Source: Haliotis asinina
Lineage: Eukaryota; Mollusca; Gastropoda; Lepetellida; Haliotidae
Length of the DNA: 64,000 bases
Direction of reading: 5' to 3'
Assembly (NCBI RefSeq): GCF_037392515.1
Contig: NC_090291.1
Location: forward strand, 14,951,001 to 15,015,000
The stretch's first letter is position 1; each line of letters opens with the position of its first letter. The position numbers and the translations under genes were made by a program. Below, in pieces: positions 11,601 through 22,238 of this stretch. The notes below the pieces were generated by a model, which saw only the letters and a list, made by a program, of their open reading frames with translations, made no database searches and was not told the origin of the DNA.

Positions 11601-14245
11601 CCGTTTTTAATATTAACCTTATCCACAGTTTATGTTACGATCACATTAACTCTATAATCGCTTTGTACAACAGTACCCCAAAGCCACGATGCTGAGTTCA
11701 CACTGCCCGATATTTATCATATATACGGTACTCTCATACTCACTCTGAACGTCCAGTACGCCATGATAGAGGAAGTCGTTGCCAAACTTATCTGCTGTCA
11801 GCGTCTGAAATACAGATAAACATATATTCCCCAAATTACATTTATTTCTATTATTAATTATATATAAAGCTCTGATACAGTATTATTTATAGGACTAAGT
11901 GAGTGAGATTAATTACGTCGCTTTTAGCATTGTTCGTGTTATATTACGGTCGAGGACGCTAGAAATCGGCTACACATTGTACCCATGTAGGGATTCGAAT
12001 CGGTGCCTTTGGCGTGATGAGCGAACGCTTTGATCACCTAGCTTCCCCGCCGCCCCTATCTAAAGGAAGTTTCGAATAAAGTGACTAAATTACAGGTTTT
12101 GCCTACGGCAGTGAAATATTACTGTCACAGTATATGGTGTTTTAAGGTTAAAAGTGTTACAGGTGAAAAGAAAAGAATTATGGGAATAACCTGCTAGAGC
12201 TCACAACAGAGAGGAACCAAGCTAGTAAAAATAGGCGAAAACACGTCTCCGAGGTGATGCACAAAGTAAAACCTGGGAAGAGGTCTTTCTAGCGTTTCTA
12301 AACAAAAGCCTTAAATTCGGTTCTCCTGGGAAAACAAGTGATGACCTATTATATAGTGAGAAGCACACTTCAAGTTTATATTCGGCTGATATAGCTTAAG
12401 ATGTTGTAATGTTAAGAATAAACTGGTAGAGCTGAGACGTGACTGAAATATTCTGCTAGAGCTGAAGTGCGTGATGTATGTAAGCTGCTGGAGGTGAAGA
12501 GAGTGGTGTGAATTGACTGCTGGAGGTGAAGAGAGTGGTGTGAATTGACTGCTGGAGGTGAAGAGAGTGGTGTGAATTGACTGCTGGAGGTGAAGGGAGT
12601 GGTGTGAATTGACTGCTGGAGGTGAAGGGAGTGGTGTGAATTGACTGCTGGAGGTGAAGGGAGTTGTGTGAATTGGCTGCTGGAGGTGAAGAGAGTGGTG
12701 TGAATTGACTGCTGGAGGTTTGTGTAATCTGAAAAGTCACCAGCAATCTCTGTAACCAAGTGATTAGAAACATGCAAGTAACATAACATATACACAGAGT
12801 GACGTCATCACTGCATAGCTACGTTCAACATTAAAATGTCAATATGGTGGTGTAGTGAATATGATTTCTTTTAGTTCATGTTTATTCTGTGTATAATGCC
12901 AAAACAAACTGACAGAAGAAACTTTTGTAGTTCAGATTACTAATATAATGAACGATGGTAATCATCGAACGTTCGTTCTAAGCGCTGATTATTCCATGAA
13001 GTCCTAATTCCTAAATGTCATCGGAGCCTAAACAGAAAAGGACTTTCATTGGGAATAACGGGATGTGTTGCTTAAGATCTTCCAGCAAAGGTGTTTCCAC
13101 TGTGAATATTTATTGCTGGGTTCTGACACTTGTCGAAAACTTACAGGCTTCAAGTAGAGAACGCCATTCCTGATGTAGCTGTTCTCCTTATCGGGCGTGT
13201 AGATCTGGAACTCCCAGTTCTGGTGAAACAAGGCCGCAGATGAGACATGTAGGGTAGAGTTATCAGTGAGCGGTGTTAGGAAAATGAAGGTCACAATGTT
13301 GAAGATTTGAATTAAAACTTCTACATGTTTCATAATGTTGTGACTCGTAATATTCGTTTATCTTGTGACAGATTCGTTTAGTAACACATGTTCGTTTAGT
13401 GACAAAGACTCTTCACAGATTACATAGATTATACGTTTCATTACACAGGTTATACCTTAATTAGAGGTAACTTATATGCAGATTTCTAAAAAAGACTCAT
13501 ATATGCATATACAGAATACAGTATACTCAACAGAATATGTCACTGTTTTAGAATTGGTTCTGACAATGAAATACCGTTTACTACTGCGGTCACCTACCCC
13601 TCCCCCAAACGCTGACACTTCGTGCTTCCACTTGCTGCTGTCGATGGTGCCGGAACTGAAGTCGTCACTGAAGATCAGTTTCATATTACCAAGGTTACCA
13701 GACCCCGTGCCTGAATGGGAGCCTGTGTTGGTGCCTGTTTGGGAACCTGTATGGGAGCCTGTGCTTGTGTGAGTGCCAGAGCTACCACCGCCGCTACAGG
13801 AACTTCCTGTTGGAGTGAGTGAGTGAGTGAGTGAGTGAGTGAGTGAGTGAGTGAGTGAGTGAGTGAGTGAGTGAGTGAGTGAGTGAGTGAGTGAGTGAGT
13901 GAGTGAGTGAGTGAGTGAGTGAGTGAGTGAGTGAGACTGAACGTGTCTCTATGCAGTATTTCATTTACACCACCGTGCCATGGGGTTGTTGGACATCACA
14001 AATCGAAACATATTCAATGTTTGGTATTTGGTGAACGACACTAGCGTGGTTTAGGTTTAGGATCATAATCCATATATCTTGAATAGAACCATAGTGGTCC
14101 CTGTCGACCATGCTGCCAAGCTACAAACCCTAGCACAAACTTTGTCATGACAATTATAAGGTTTTCTTTTGGGCATAGTGTGTGTGGAGTTTCTGCAAAC
14201 ATATCTTACAGTATTCAGAAATCAACAGTTTCTTTACCATGATAA

Positions 14246-14315
<70 letters not shown>

Positions 14316-16336
14316 CTTATATTCCCAACATAACAACTACATAAGTACATCTTTGATAAGTAAATTACACTTTTACTTAGAAATAAAAAATAATATCTTC
14401 GCAATGCAATCCACAACGAATTTGTCAACATACCAACTGTAGCATGCAAGTCTGACTTGATGTGACCTTGACCGTTGACCTTGAAGTACAACCAGTAGTT
14501 GACGGTGTCCCCGACCTTTACCTGGACGTTTGAGTTCTTGTGAACCCAGTAGGAACCTCAACGTTTTGAGAGAGAGAAAAACAACTTTCATTAAACATTA
14601 AAGTGCGCTGCCTATCAGCATATCGGCATTCGGATCGCCCCACTTTCATAACACATCTCGGTTCGCAGTGAAAGGAATCCATATTGAAACAACTTTTGTG
14701 CACACGACACATCACAACCTGTTTCCTTAGACAGTGTCATCCTGAGTCGTCAAGTGCTTGAGTATAGATCAAATAATTTCCATTAAGGGTGTGACAACAT
14801 TGTTTTAAAACGTTATGTGGGACTTCATGCGGTGGGTTCTGGCAGTTAGGTGAAGATGAAATTACTACTCCCGATGCGTTGGGTAAGTCATTAAGGTCAG
14901 GTGAAGGAAAGTGAGGTTCAACGTTCACTATTAACTGTTGTTGTTGTTGTTGTTGTTGTTTGTTCTTGTTCTTGTTCTTGTTGTTTGCATTGCTAGCTAG
15001 ACATCATTTTGACTGCATAGGAATGTGACGTATCTCAGTAAAAGTCTTATGTTAAATATTCATATATCCTTGACCCTCACCTTGCTTACTGGTGACCTCA
15101 TAGTTATTGTCAGCTCCCGATGCCCCGGTGAGGGGCTTGTTGACGTCATAATGCACCCCCACCTCTTGCAGACCGCTGAAATCTGGGGAGAGTAGCTTAA
15201 AGTAGAGTACAGTTGAGAATAATACTAAGTGGTTTTCTTGTTTGGTGTTTAATGTCGCATTCAGCAGTATTACAGCTAAATGGCGAAAGTCTGTTAATAA
15301 TCGAGTCAGGACAGGACAATCCAGTGACCAACAGCATGAGCATGGGTCTACGTAATTGGAGCACGGTGACGTGTGCCAACCAAGTCAGTAAGCCTGACCG
15401 CCCGATCATGTTAGACCCAAGCATGGGTTGCTGAAGATCAGTTCTAAATACATGAGGTCATTACAGTAGTGTACAGTAGGGTACAGTTGAGTACAGTAGC
15501 GTACAGTTAAGTACACCAGAGTGACCGAGTGCTGGTAAGGAAAGTCAGAAACGATGCTCTTAACACACTTCCCACTTCCGGGAACGCATGCGCTAAGAAA
15601 GCCATTCTGCAAATAAACGCCCAGTCTGTCATGCAGACCCTGAAACAAATATAGCCATGAAAGGCCATGCAAGTAACGAATATGTGACAAGTCACAGTTC
15701 CAGGATTACATTTTGTGAATATTATTTATTTACCATTTTTTCTGTTAAAGGGAACTGATGACATGACAGTAAATGTGAAACTGCTCTGAATGTCCACTAA
15801 TTCAAATTTGGCTGTGAAGTTCGATATCTGGTGTGTCCACCATGTTAGGCATCATATTCACGACACCTAGATTAATTAACTGTTGATTAATTTCCGGATG
15901 GTTGCCCTTAGTATTGCCCGCCAACCCCTAGTGTACAGTACACAACCCTGTGCACTTAAAAGAACCCACGAATCCGTTGGTATATGTCCAGGTGTTGCCA
16001 CAATAATACATACAAATCACCTAGGTGCAGTAAGCAAGGACAATGCACTGTAACTATATGTCCCAGTCCACCCAGCTCTGAATGGGTATCTCGTAATTAT
16101 GGGAAAATCCACATTAACTCCTAGTAGGCTGCAAGAGTTGTATACTCCTCAGGGAGTTGAGCAGCTGAGCTGGATATCGGCTTCATACAAATGTTAGTAC
16201 AATAATAATAATAAATTCATGTTGACTTACCCTTGACTCTGATTTCAATGCCTCCCCCCGAGACACAAACCTCCCCGTCGGGATACTGGGTAAGGGCCGT
16301 TCCCAGCAACGCCAGACTACACAACAGGTTCAACAT
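5620..16336 (-). CDS. Secreted GH16 beta-1,3-glucanase / glucan-binding protein with CBM39-like domain (12 exons)
   Basis: Exons: 16231-16336, 15081-15182, 14434-14556, 13598-13806, 13145-13219, 11744-11804, 10451-10618, 9429-9506, 8581-8683, 8027-8098, 6646-6772, 5620-5835. All have AG/GT borders with agreeing phases; total 479 aa plus stop. Residues 1-16 are a signal peptide. About 18-110 resemble a CBM39 glucan-binding domain (SYWVHKNSNVQVKVGDTVNY). Residues 111-150 form a Ser/Thr/Gly linker with GSHTG-like repeats. From 151 (MKLIFSDDFSS) to the end lies GH16: ICTDSRWYGC, KYGRVEMVARLPEGDWIWPA, then GEIDMVE with nucleophile Glu300 and acid/base Glu305 both present, HWGPNPG, and the C-terminal NVAVGGT and YPKPW blocks. 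It should hydrolyse or bind beta-1,3-glucan (laminarin, fungal or algal walls) outside the cell, in gut or immune recognition. The retained catalytic Glu pair favours a real enzyme over a GNBP that only binds. Confidence 0.95.
5893..5960 (-). repeat. SINE family B fragment in GH16 intron 11
   Basis: GTGGTTTTTAGCGATATTCC, GCAATATCACGGCAGGGGAC and ACCAGAAAT match the 3' half of family B; the tRNA-like head is missing. Confidence 0.75.
6911..7880. mobile_element. Possible inverted-repeat element with iterated ends, in GH16 intron 10
   Basis: Left end carries two or three tandem copies of a CCCAAAACRCAGACCT motif (6915-6960). The right end at about 7846-7880 carries the same motif, also doubled, in reverse orientation (TCTGCGTTTTGGGAGGTCTG). 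The arms match over about 30 bp with few differences. No convincing target duplication was found, so the exact ends are uncertain. A LINE reverse-transcriptase fragment lies inside. Confidence 0.5.
7305..7800 (+). mobile_element. LINE reverse-transcriptase fragment
   Basis: Translations on the plus strand show non-LTR retrotransposon RT blocks in order but in shifted frames: ITPTYKKGN (7397-7420), a INKVINTFVGKDVIGEHQ segment (about 7495-7545), and TGIRQGCPLTP (about 7725-7760), the motif usually written GxxQGCPLSP. The frames are interrupted, so this is a decayed piece of an RT domain, lacking the YxDD block. Clade cannot be assigned. Confidence 0.75.
8150..8275 (+). repeat. SINE family B copy in GH16 intron 9
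   Basis: GTAGCCTAGTGGTTGAAGTG (A-box) and CGAGTTCGATTCCC (B-box) are followed by GGGTACAACTTGTGAAGCCC and TGATATTGCTGGAATATTGC. Full head and part of the 3' module are present. Confidence 0.85.
11398..11545 (+). repeat. SINE family B copy in GH16 intron 6
   Basis: GTAGCCTAATGGTTAAAGCG (A-box-like) and GGTCCGGTTTCGATTTCC (decayed B-box), then GTGAAGCCC and an altered 3' end. Confidence 0.8.
11895..12055 (-). repeat. SINE family B copy in GH16 intron 5
   Basis: GTGAGTGAG, CGCTTTTAGCA, ACACATTGTACCCATGTAGG, GGATTCGAATC and GCGTGATGAGCGAACGCTTT follow in family order, reverse to the tRNA-like head. Confidence 0.85.
12486..12720. repeat. 32-bp minisatellite, about 7 copies, in GH16 intron 5
   Basis: Unit begins TGCTGGAGGTGAAGRGAGTG and ends GTGTGAATTGAC; copies start at 12486, 12518 and so on. 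Copies differ at very few bases, so it is recent. The open frames across it on the minus strand come from the repeat. Confidence 0.95.
13812..13935. repeat. (TGAG)n microsatellite in GH16 intron 3
   Basis: About 30 perfect GAGT units, starting about 6 bases upstream (in transcript sense) of the exon 4 acceptor CAACAG at 13807. The unit is the same as the tail of the SINE families, so it may have grown from a SINE tail. Its nearness to the acceptor means the intron's branch-point region must lie in or beyond a CTCA repeat. Confidence 0.95.
14247..14315. repeat. (TA)n microsatellite in GH16 intron 3
   Basis: TA dinucleotide run of about 34 units with one GTA interruption near 14300. Confidence 0.95.
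14936..14987. repeat. (GTT)n / (GTTCTT)n microsatellite in GH16 intron 2
   Basis: Runs of GTT followed by repeated GTTCTT units. Confidence 0.9.
15230..15455 (+). repeat. SINE family A copy in GH16 intron 1
   Basis: CAGCAGTATTACAGCTAAAT, TAATCGAGTCAGGACAGGAC, AATCCAGTGACCAACAGCAT, GCCTGACCGCCCGATC and GCATGGGTTGCTGAAGATC in order; mildly diverged. Confidence 0.88.
15458..15522. repeat. Short imperfect 10-bp repeat (GTACAGTAGN)
   Basis: About six variants of GTACAGTAGG/GTACAGTTGA in tandem. Confidence 0.8.
15885..16145 (+). repeat. Dispersed repeat family D, copy 1, in GH16 intron 1
   Basis: Shares with 48165-48380 (reverse) the blocks CCCTAGTGTACARTACACAA, TGTGCACTTAAA, GAACCCAC, CGTTGGTATATG and TCCCAGTCCACCCAGCTCTG. 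The two copies are the only support for the family. Confidence 0.8.
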
Positions 16337-17261
16337 TGCGATTATAGTGGCAAGTGTCCAGAAATCACAGCTTTATGTACAGTCTATGCTGTTATCGGAA
16401 CAGACAGTCTGTGCCAGATAAAGGAGGGATATGAGAATTAATTCATTGTTGTGCTTGCTCTATTGCGGTGAAGTTCGAGTTTCAATAAACTGAGCTTTTA
16501 GGGAATAGTCTGAAATACCAGATCCTGGAATAGCTAATGCTTCTTGATAATCCTTCTACATACAATGTATATCTGACAGCCAGCAGAAAGACATAAAGCC
16601 AACTGTGCCTTGCTTAGATGGCAATAACTGGAGTTAAAACACGCACAGTAATGACAAAAGTCGTTTCTGTCAAATTTCTTCTTATGTGCAACATGTTTTG
16701 GGGACATTTCTCGGTGAAATGTTGATTTGCCTGCTCATGTGTTTGTGACAGGTGCTGTCAGATACACTCATTTTTTGTAAATAAATGCCATCATCGATAT
16801 TGGATAGCATAGTCACATATCTGTGTGACAAATGGAATCATTGTATACAACGATCTCTTCTCCCAGCAAAAAATTATTTTTATGATGGAAAGTGTTTTGC
16901 TGCTTTCAAATGATAACCATAATACGCTGTCCTGTCGTTGTGTTCCGGTAATCAGCGATACGCATAACTTAATTCAGTCCCTATCCTGTTCTCCACCGAA
17001 ACAAATTAAAATTTCAAACCTTATAGAATGTATAATCACAGGGCATTTCCAATACATTCGTTTTAATTGTAGTAAGCAATAAGTGTTCGTCCGTAGAATA
17101 TGGAACAAAACTCAAGAAAAACTATATACTTGGCCTAGGGTTGTTTTAGTGAATCTTATTTCTTCAACCGTATAGTTGTTAGATTTAAAACATTACCCTC
17201 ATGTACATAATTTTACAATTTTTACACTGCTATCCCAAATGTGAAGTGCACCCGTTAAGAC

Positions 17262-17485
17262 CCGGGTTAGCACTGATTTTCAGCAACCCATGCCGGTCGT
17301 AACAGGCGTGTGGAAAGGCTACATGACTTGGTTGACACAATTCATCGTATCCCAGTTGCGTAGATCGATGTTCACGCTGCTTATCACTGGATTGTGTGGA
17401 CTTTATTCTTTATAGACCGCCAACATGTAGCGAGAATATAGCTGAGTGCGGCGTACAACTACACTCACTCACTCACTCACTCAAC
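17262..17485 (-). repeat. SINE family A copy
   Basis: CAGCAACCCATGCCGGTCGT, GACTTGGTTGACACAATTCA, CATCGTATCCCAGTTGCGTA, TAGACCGCCAACATGTAGC and a CACTCACTCACTCACTC tail. Confidence 0.87.
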
Positions 17486-17649
17486 TGCAAAATAAAAAAA
17501 GTAATGAAGTGCTTCGATGAAATCTGGATTCAAGTGTTCAGGCCATGAATCGGAAACTTTAGAGGTCTGTGGTATGATGGATCCCTATGCCATTTGTTAC
17601 TACTTTGTTTACTTCTGTCATCTGAATGGTTGCTGCACACTAACAAGCA

Positions 17650-17820
17650 AATAGTGAGTGAGTGAGTTTGGTGTTACGCCGCTTTTAGCAATATCCCAGC
17701 AATATCACGACGGGAGACATCAGAAACGGGCTTCACACATTGTACCCACGTGGGGAATCGAACCCGGACCTTCGGATTCGGCGTGACGAGCGAACGCTTT
17801 AACCACTGGGTTACCCGACC
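17650..17820 (-). repeat. SINE family B copy, full length
   Basis: GTGAGTGAGTGAGTTTGGTG, TACGCCGCTTTTAGCAATAT, GGGCTTCACACATTGTACCC, GGAATCGAACCCGGACC and GACGAGCGAACGCTTTAACC: tail, 3' module and tRNA-like head are all present. Good reference copy for the family. Confidence 0.92.
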
Positions 17821-18655
17821 GAAACACTGAAATATATTCCGGTCACTGCGGTACTCCTCCCTTTACCTGTGACTGATCATTTAGACATAGGAAGTATAGA
17901 ATAATTCTAAACATCGTTATACTCAGTTTCAAGGGTATTAGAATCTGGGCTATCGGACAACATTCACAATATATTTTCAAGTTAGAAAATATCAGAAAAT
18001 GATTATCCTAATTTATTGTCTATTAGATATGGTCATTAGAAAACTCTTGAAGATACAAATTTGGCAGCCAAACGAAACGTGCATTTCAAACGTTTGACTT
18101 GTGTACTTCGGGTGAAACGTATTTCCAAGCATCCATATATTTGGGAAATACGGTCCTTTCGTGTCGTGATGTCTTTCCGTGTTGTGCAGGATTAACACAA
18201 CGTGTATGTAACGTTACATAAGATGTATGTAAGAAAGGAGAGAGAGTCGGCTTCAGCTGTCACCTGTGCCTATCCTACTACCTCTGTCTTATCTCACGTA
18301 TAAAAACACACTGAGAACCGCACGAGTGCTGTTTCACGCTATCAATGGGCTATGGTATTTTTGTCGCTTTAAATTTTAATTTTGGCGAGTACCTTGGCCT
18401 CATGGCTGAGATTTCATGATTAACAATCAAGGCGAAGATATCACGGTCAAGATCAAAGGTGACAGTATTTTCGTATGCTCCTTCAGATAATGAATTGTAT
18501 AATGTATTTTAAAATGCACGATGACCTTGATGTGGAATGTTTACTCCCCATGTCTAACTGTGATTATTTATGAATTAACATTATGAGAATGGCTGGAGCA
18601 GAAAGGCAAGATTACCATTTCCCTCTCAAGGTAATGATCTGGAAGCAGCTCATGT

Positions 18656-18750
18656 ATGAGTGAGTGAGTGAGTGAGTTTAGTTTTACGCCGCACTCAGCA
18701 ATATTCCAGCTATATGGCAGCGGTCTGTAAATAATCGAGTCTGGCGGCCC
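18656..18750 (+). repeat. SINE family A end fragment
   Basis: TGAGTGAGTGAGTGAGTTTA, GTTTTACGCCGCACTCAGCA, ATATTCCAGCTATATGGCAG and GTAAATAATCGAGTCTGG, then the match stops. Confidence 0.9.
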
Positions 18751-19529
18751 AGATTTCTGGCACTGCTCATATTCACTTATCTGTGTAATCCTCACAGGTT
18801 GCGGGCGAATTGTGCTAAATTTCAGTTTTGTTTTTGTGTTAACCTGAGTAAAATATGTTACAGTTAACATTTCAATATGGCAATCTGGCTTTCATGGAAC
18901 ATGTAACAATATGTAGTGATTTCGTGCTTATGTAAATGAAGCCGGTGCTTCTTGTTAAGGTAAATAAACCCCACTCCCACAAATATACACTGGAAGCTGT
19001 CTGAAGACTGAAGAAATAATCCGGTTAAGACAATGTCCCGTATAACAAAGCTGGTGATAAATGTATAGGCCACGGATGGGACGGATATTCCATAACTTTC
19101 CGGATTGGACAGATGCCGGTTTTGACAGCTTCCACTGTGGAGCAATGAGACCACATGTATCTGTTTCATATTTAGATCAACGCATAAAGATTTCGAGTGA
19201 GACAAAGTCTGTACGAACCTTTAAGGATGACTTCACAAACTATATATATATATGTTACGAGAGTGTGTTTTCTGTAATTTGTATTATTATTGATTAAGTG
19301 ATGATTATTATTGGGTCACAATGATTAGCGTTTTGAGTGATAGTTAATATGGGTCACATTTCGTATCACTGTTATTGTTGTTTTAGGGGCACGCCTTTAA
19401 GGTAGCGCTTTAGAGGGGCCTCCCTTTGGTGTGTTTTGACTGTTGGTAAATAAAGCCGATCTGAAGGTTCCATACTTGGCTGGAACGCCAAAGAATGAAT
19501 AAATACATAAAGGCTGGTTGATGCGTTTG

Positions 19530-19530
<1 letters not shown>

Positions 19531-19568
<38 letters not shown>

Positions 19569-19580
19569 TACACGCACGCA
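19531..19580. repeat. (GCAC)n microsatellite
   Basis: About twelve tandem GCAC units with one interruption. Confidence 0.95.
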
Positions 19581-20601
19581 GAGTAGTTGTGTCATCATTC
19601 GGCCTATCTACTGGTAAACACATATAAGATGATCCACGACCTGACAAATGACCCCGATTTGCATACTTCGGAACGCAACACAGAACTAAACAGATAAATA
19701 TCGAGAAGTTTCATTTCCCCGTGCGTTTCACGCATGAATTGTTATAGCACACTCGATGTGGGAACAGGTACAATCCCAACGAATTGAATCAACACAATGT
19801 ACTGAGCAAATATGTTTAGGACCACTGATCCATTTCACGAAGCAAATGACATTTTCCTGGGTTTTTTTTAAAATAAAATTGTTGAATATCTAAAATGCTT
19901 GTCAGTGCCCCAATCATCTATTTGTCTTCGTCTTAAACTAAAGGTTAAAGGTATCTTATGCCTCAAATCGCAGTCTTATCATTCAAAGGAATATGCGGTG
20001 TTGTTTTAATGGGTAAAGTTGACTTTTCGTCTGCTAAATATTAAATAGATAATAACGACATATAGTTAATTGTGTTTCATTCAACTTTTCAATATGTTAA
20101 AAGTTATCTGTTACTGAATGGTGGTTTCTAAATCAGAGTAGCAAGGGGGAAATATTTTTATCCCATAACTTTGTTCCTATTTCTCTGTACGGGCTGATTT
20201 TCGTCCATAATTCCGCTGGTGACCGACCGGGAATACTTGTCTTGGAAATTTATATAACCGGTTCCAGAGAAATGGTTAGTATTCAAACAATATTTCCAAA
20301 TTTCTGTCATATTTTTATTATGGTCACCAAAATTGTGTACAGAAAACTGAAAATACCATTTGACATTGATAAGTCAGTGAGAAATATCTTTGAACACAAA
20401 TTTGTCGGTTTGGGGATTACTCAGTACCAGACTCAGTAGATTTATCAGTGACTAAAAAAATACAAAATACAGACAACTCACCAAAGATTACTCTTTTTTA
20501 TGACAAAGTATGGGAACAGTAACAACCTGATATAGTATGTGTCAATTGTTATACAAGACACAACAATGCTGGAAAATTAGGCGGACTTACTGATTTATGC
20601 T

Positions 20602-21893
20602 TTAATTATCACTCTCTGAATCAGTCTTGGCGTCTGAATCACTTGCAAGTCCTAAGTCAATCACTAGTCTGTCAATTTCCCTTTCTACTGCGATTTCGCG
20701 TTGCCAATAACCATCTTCAATTGTTTCACTATGTTTACAACATTCCGACCATCCTTTTGCACCGATTGCAGACATCCTTTCATTTATGGCAACTCGTAAG
20801 GTACTTTTTGTGAACTGCAAGTTTTGTGAAGCGACATAATTTTTCACATCTGCCCAAATTAACTCAATCGGGTTTAGTTCTGCGTGGTATGGAGGGAGAC
20901 GTAGTACATCATGTCATGTTGGTTCAACATCGTGTCTACTCTGTAGACAGGGTCCCATTTGTTGGATTTTACAAGAAACAATAGTTCGGCTTCAAACATT
21001 TTCTCATCAAATGAGATATTGTGCCTTTGTAGCCATGCTCTTATGTCATCTTTTCTGTTGGCGGTTGTCGGACATTTGTCCACTTGCTTGCTATGATATG
21101 GTGCATTATCCATAACGATGACAGAATGCAGTGGAAGGTTTGGGATCAACTTTTCCTGGAGCCATTTGGAAAAATTATCAAAGTTCATCTCGTCATGATC
21201 GTCTGCTGATTTGAGTTTGGAATAAAAAACAAGCAAAGCATTTGGAACAAAACCGTTTTCATCCCCCGCATGAACCACAATAAGCCGAGGTCCGGTGCCA
21301 GATGGAGGTTGAATCCCATTTATTACGACTTCAACCTCACGTTGCCAACACTTTGGGACAATGTGGTGTACATGCAACCATGTTTCATCGATAAAGATGA
21401 GTGTTCGATTTTCTTCTCTGTATTTCTTTATTGCACGCAAGTATTGCAAACGCTTGGAAACAATGGCTTTACGTTCCATTAAAAGTTTATCTTTGAGATT
21501 TTTTCGAAAACTTTCCTTAGAACCCTTGTAGTTCAACTGGCATTTTGCCATATCATACATCGTATCAAGAGTGGGTAGTTGTTGGGTTTTTTTGCCATAT
21601 AAACTTTGTACAAATTGACGGACTGCACTACGGTCGAAATCATCAAGTTTGTAACTGCAAGTTTTGGGTTTGCGCAACTTGGTGGGACTGATAAATGTAG
21701 GTCCACTCACACTCCTACCACCTTCTGCCTTAATGCGCTTTAAAGTTGCCGTTGAGAGTCCAGTAGCAAAGCTACTTTGTAAAAGAGAATCTGCTTTGGT
21801 TGCACAATTTTTGTCCATATACATGATAACATTGTATGCTATCTCCCTTGCCTGAGAATGAACTATTTGTCCATGTTTTCCTAACTTGGACAT
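20602..21893 (-). pseudogene. Long-spacing DDE (Tc1/mariner-superfamily, Sailor-like) transposase, frameshifted
   Basis: A transposase of the IS630/Tc1/mariner superfamily, which cuts and pastes its element at TA sites. From ATG at 21893 (MSKLGKHGQIV) it shows a helix-turn-helix-type N-terminus, the catalytic blocks TLIFIDETWLH (first Asp) and VIVMDNAPYH (second Asp), then LRLPPYHAELNPIELIW with the third acid, Glu. About 79 residues separate the second Asp from the Glu, far more than the 34-41 of usual Tc1/mariner, and close to the DD82E 'Sailor' group. The last block and the C-terminus, rich in Asp/Ser/Glu (SDAKTDSESDN, stop about 20608), lie one frame over. The break coincides with a 5-bp tandem repeat TCATG at 20909-20918; one unit would keep the frame. 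Thus recently inactivated. A weak inverted match CAGTGAGAAAYAT at about 20374 and 22211 may mark the ends. Confidence 0.88.
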
Positions 21894-22238
21894 TTTTTAC
21901 TACAACTGAAATCTGTTTAACAGTATTGAGACAGGTGTAAAACAGTAGCGAGACTGGTGTTACACAGTAGCGGTGTTGATTTCATGTCACGGTTAGCATG
22001 TATTGCACGTGCATAATCGTCAAGCTACCAAGTAGCAGCCAAGTGTACTCGCCCAATTCGTTGTACCGCCTCTCTTATCACAAATGCGTTTAGTGCGCAG
22101 GATCACCTAATATGTGTCTAGCAATACATCTGTCTCTCTCTCTTCGTCAAGCCTGACATACATTCAAGACCGCTGGATGTGAAAGATTTAATAGAAATGT
22201 TTCTCACTGAAAACCGACTTTGGGGAGTTTATAATATA

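Larger units (their letters stand above)
16337..20600. other. Intergenic region, SINEs and microsatellites only
   Basis: Upstream side of the GH16 gene. The first 150 bases hold its probable core promoter: on the minus strand TACATAAAG near 16370 could be a TATA-like box, and GATAA motifs (CCGATAACAG, TTTATCTGG) lie nearby, but this is weak. Beyond, only SINE copies (17262-17485, 17650-17820, 18656-18750), a (GCAC)n run at 19531-19580 and AT-rich unique DNA are visible. Confidence 0.6.

Noticed and set aside
12412-12795. Ser/Gln/Phe-rich repeat open frames on the minus strand
   Set aside because: They are the translation of the 32-bp intronic minisatellite.
18864-19205. 113-codon minus-strand open frame near 19 kb
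   Set aside because: No family resemblance, no exon signals and no supporting neighbour.
20602-21893. Host gene derived from a transposase
   Set aside because: The frame is broken and a second relic exists, so a mobile-element origin without domestication is simpler.
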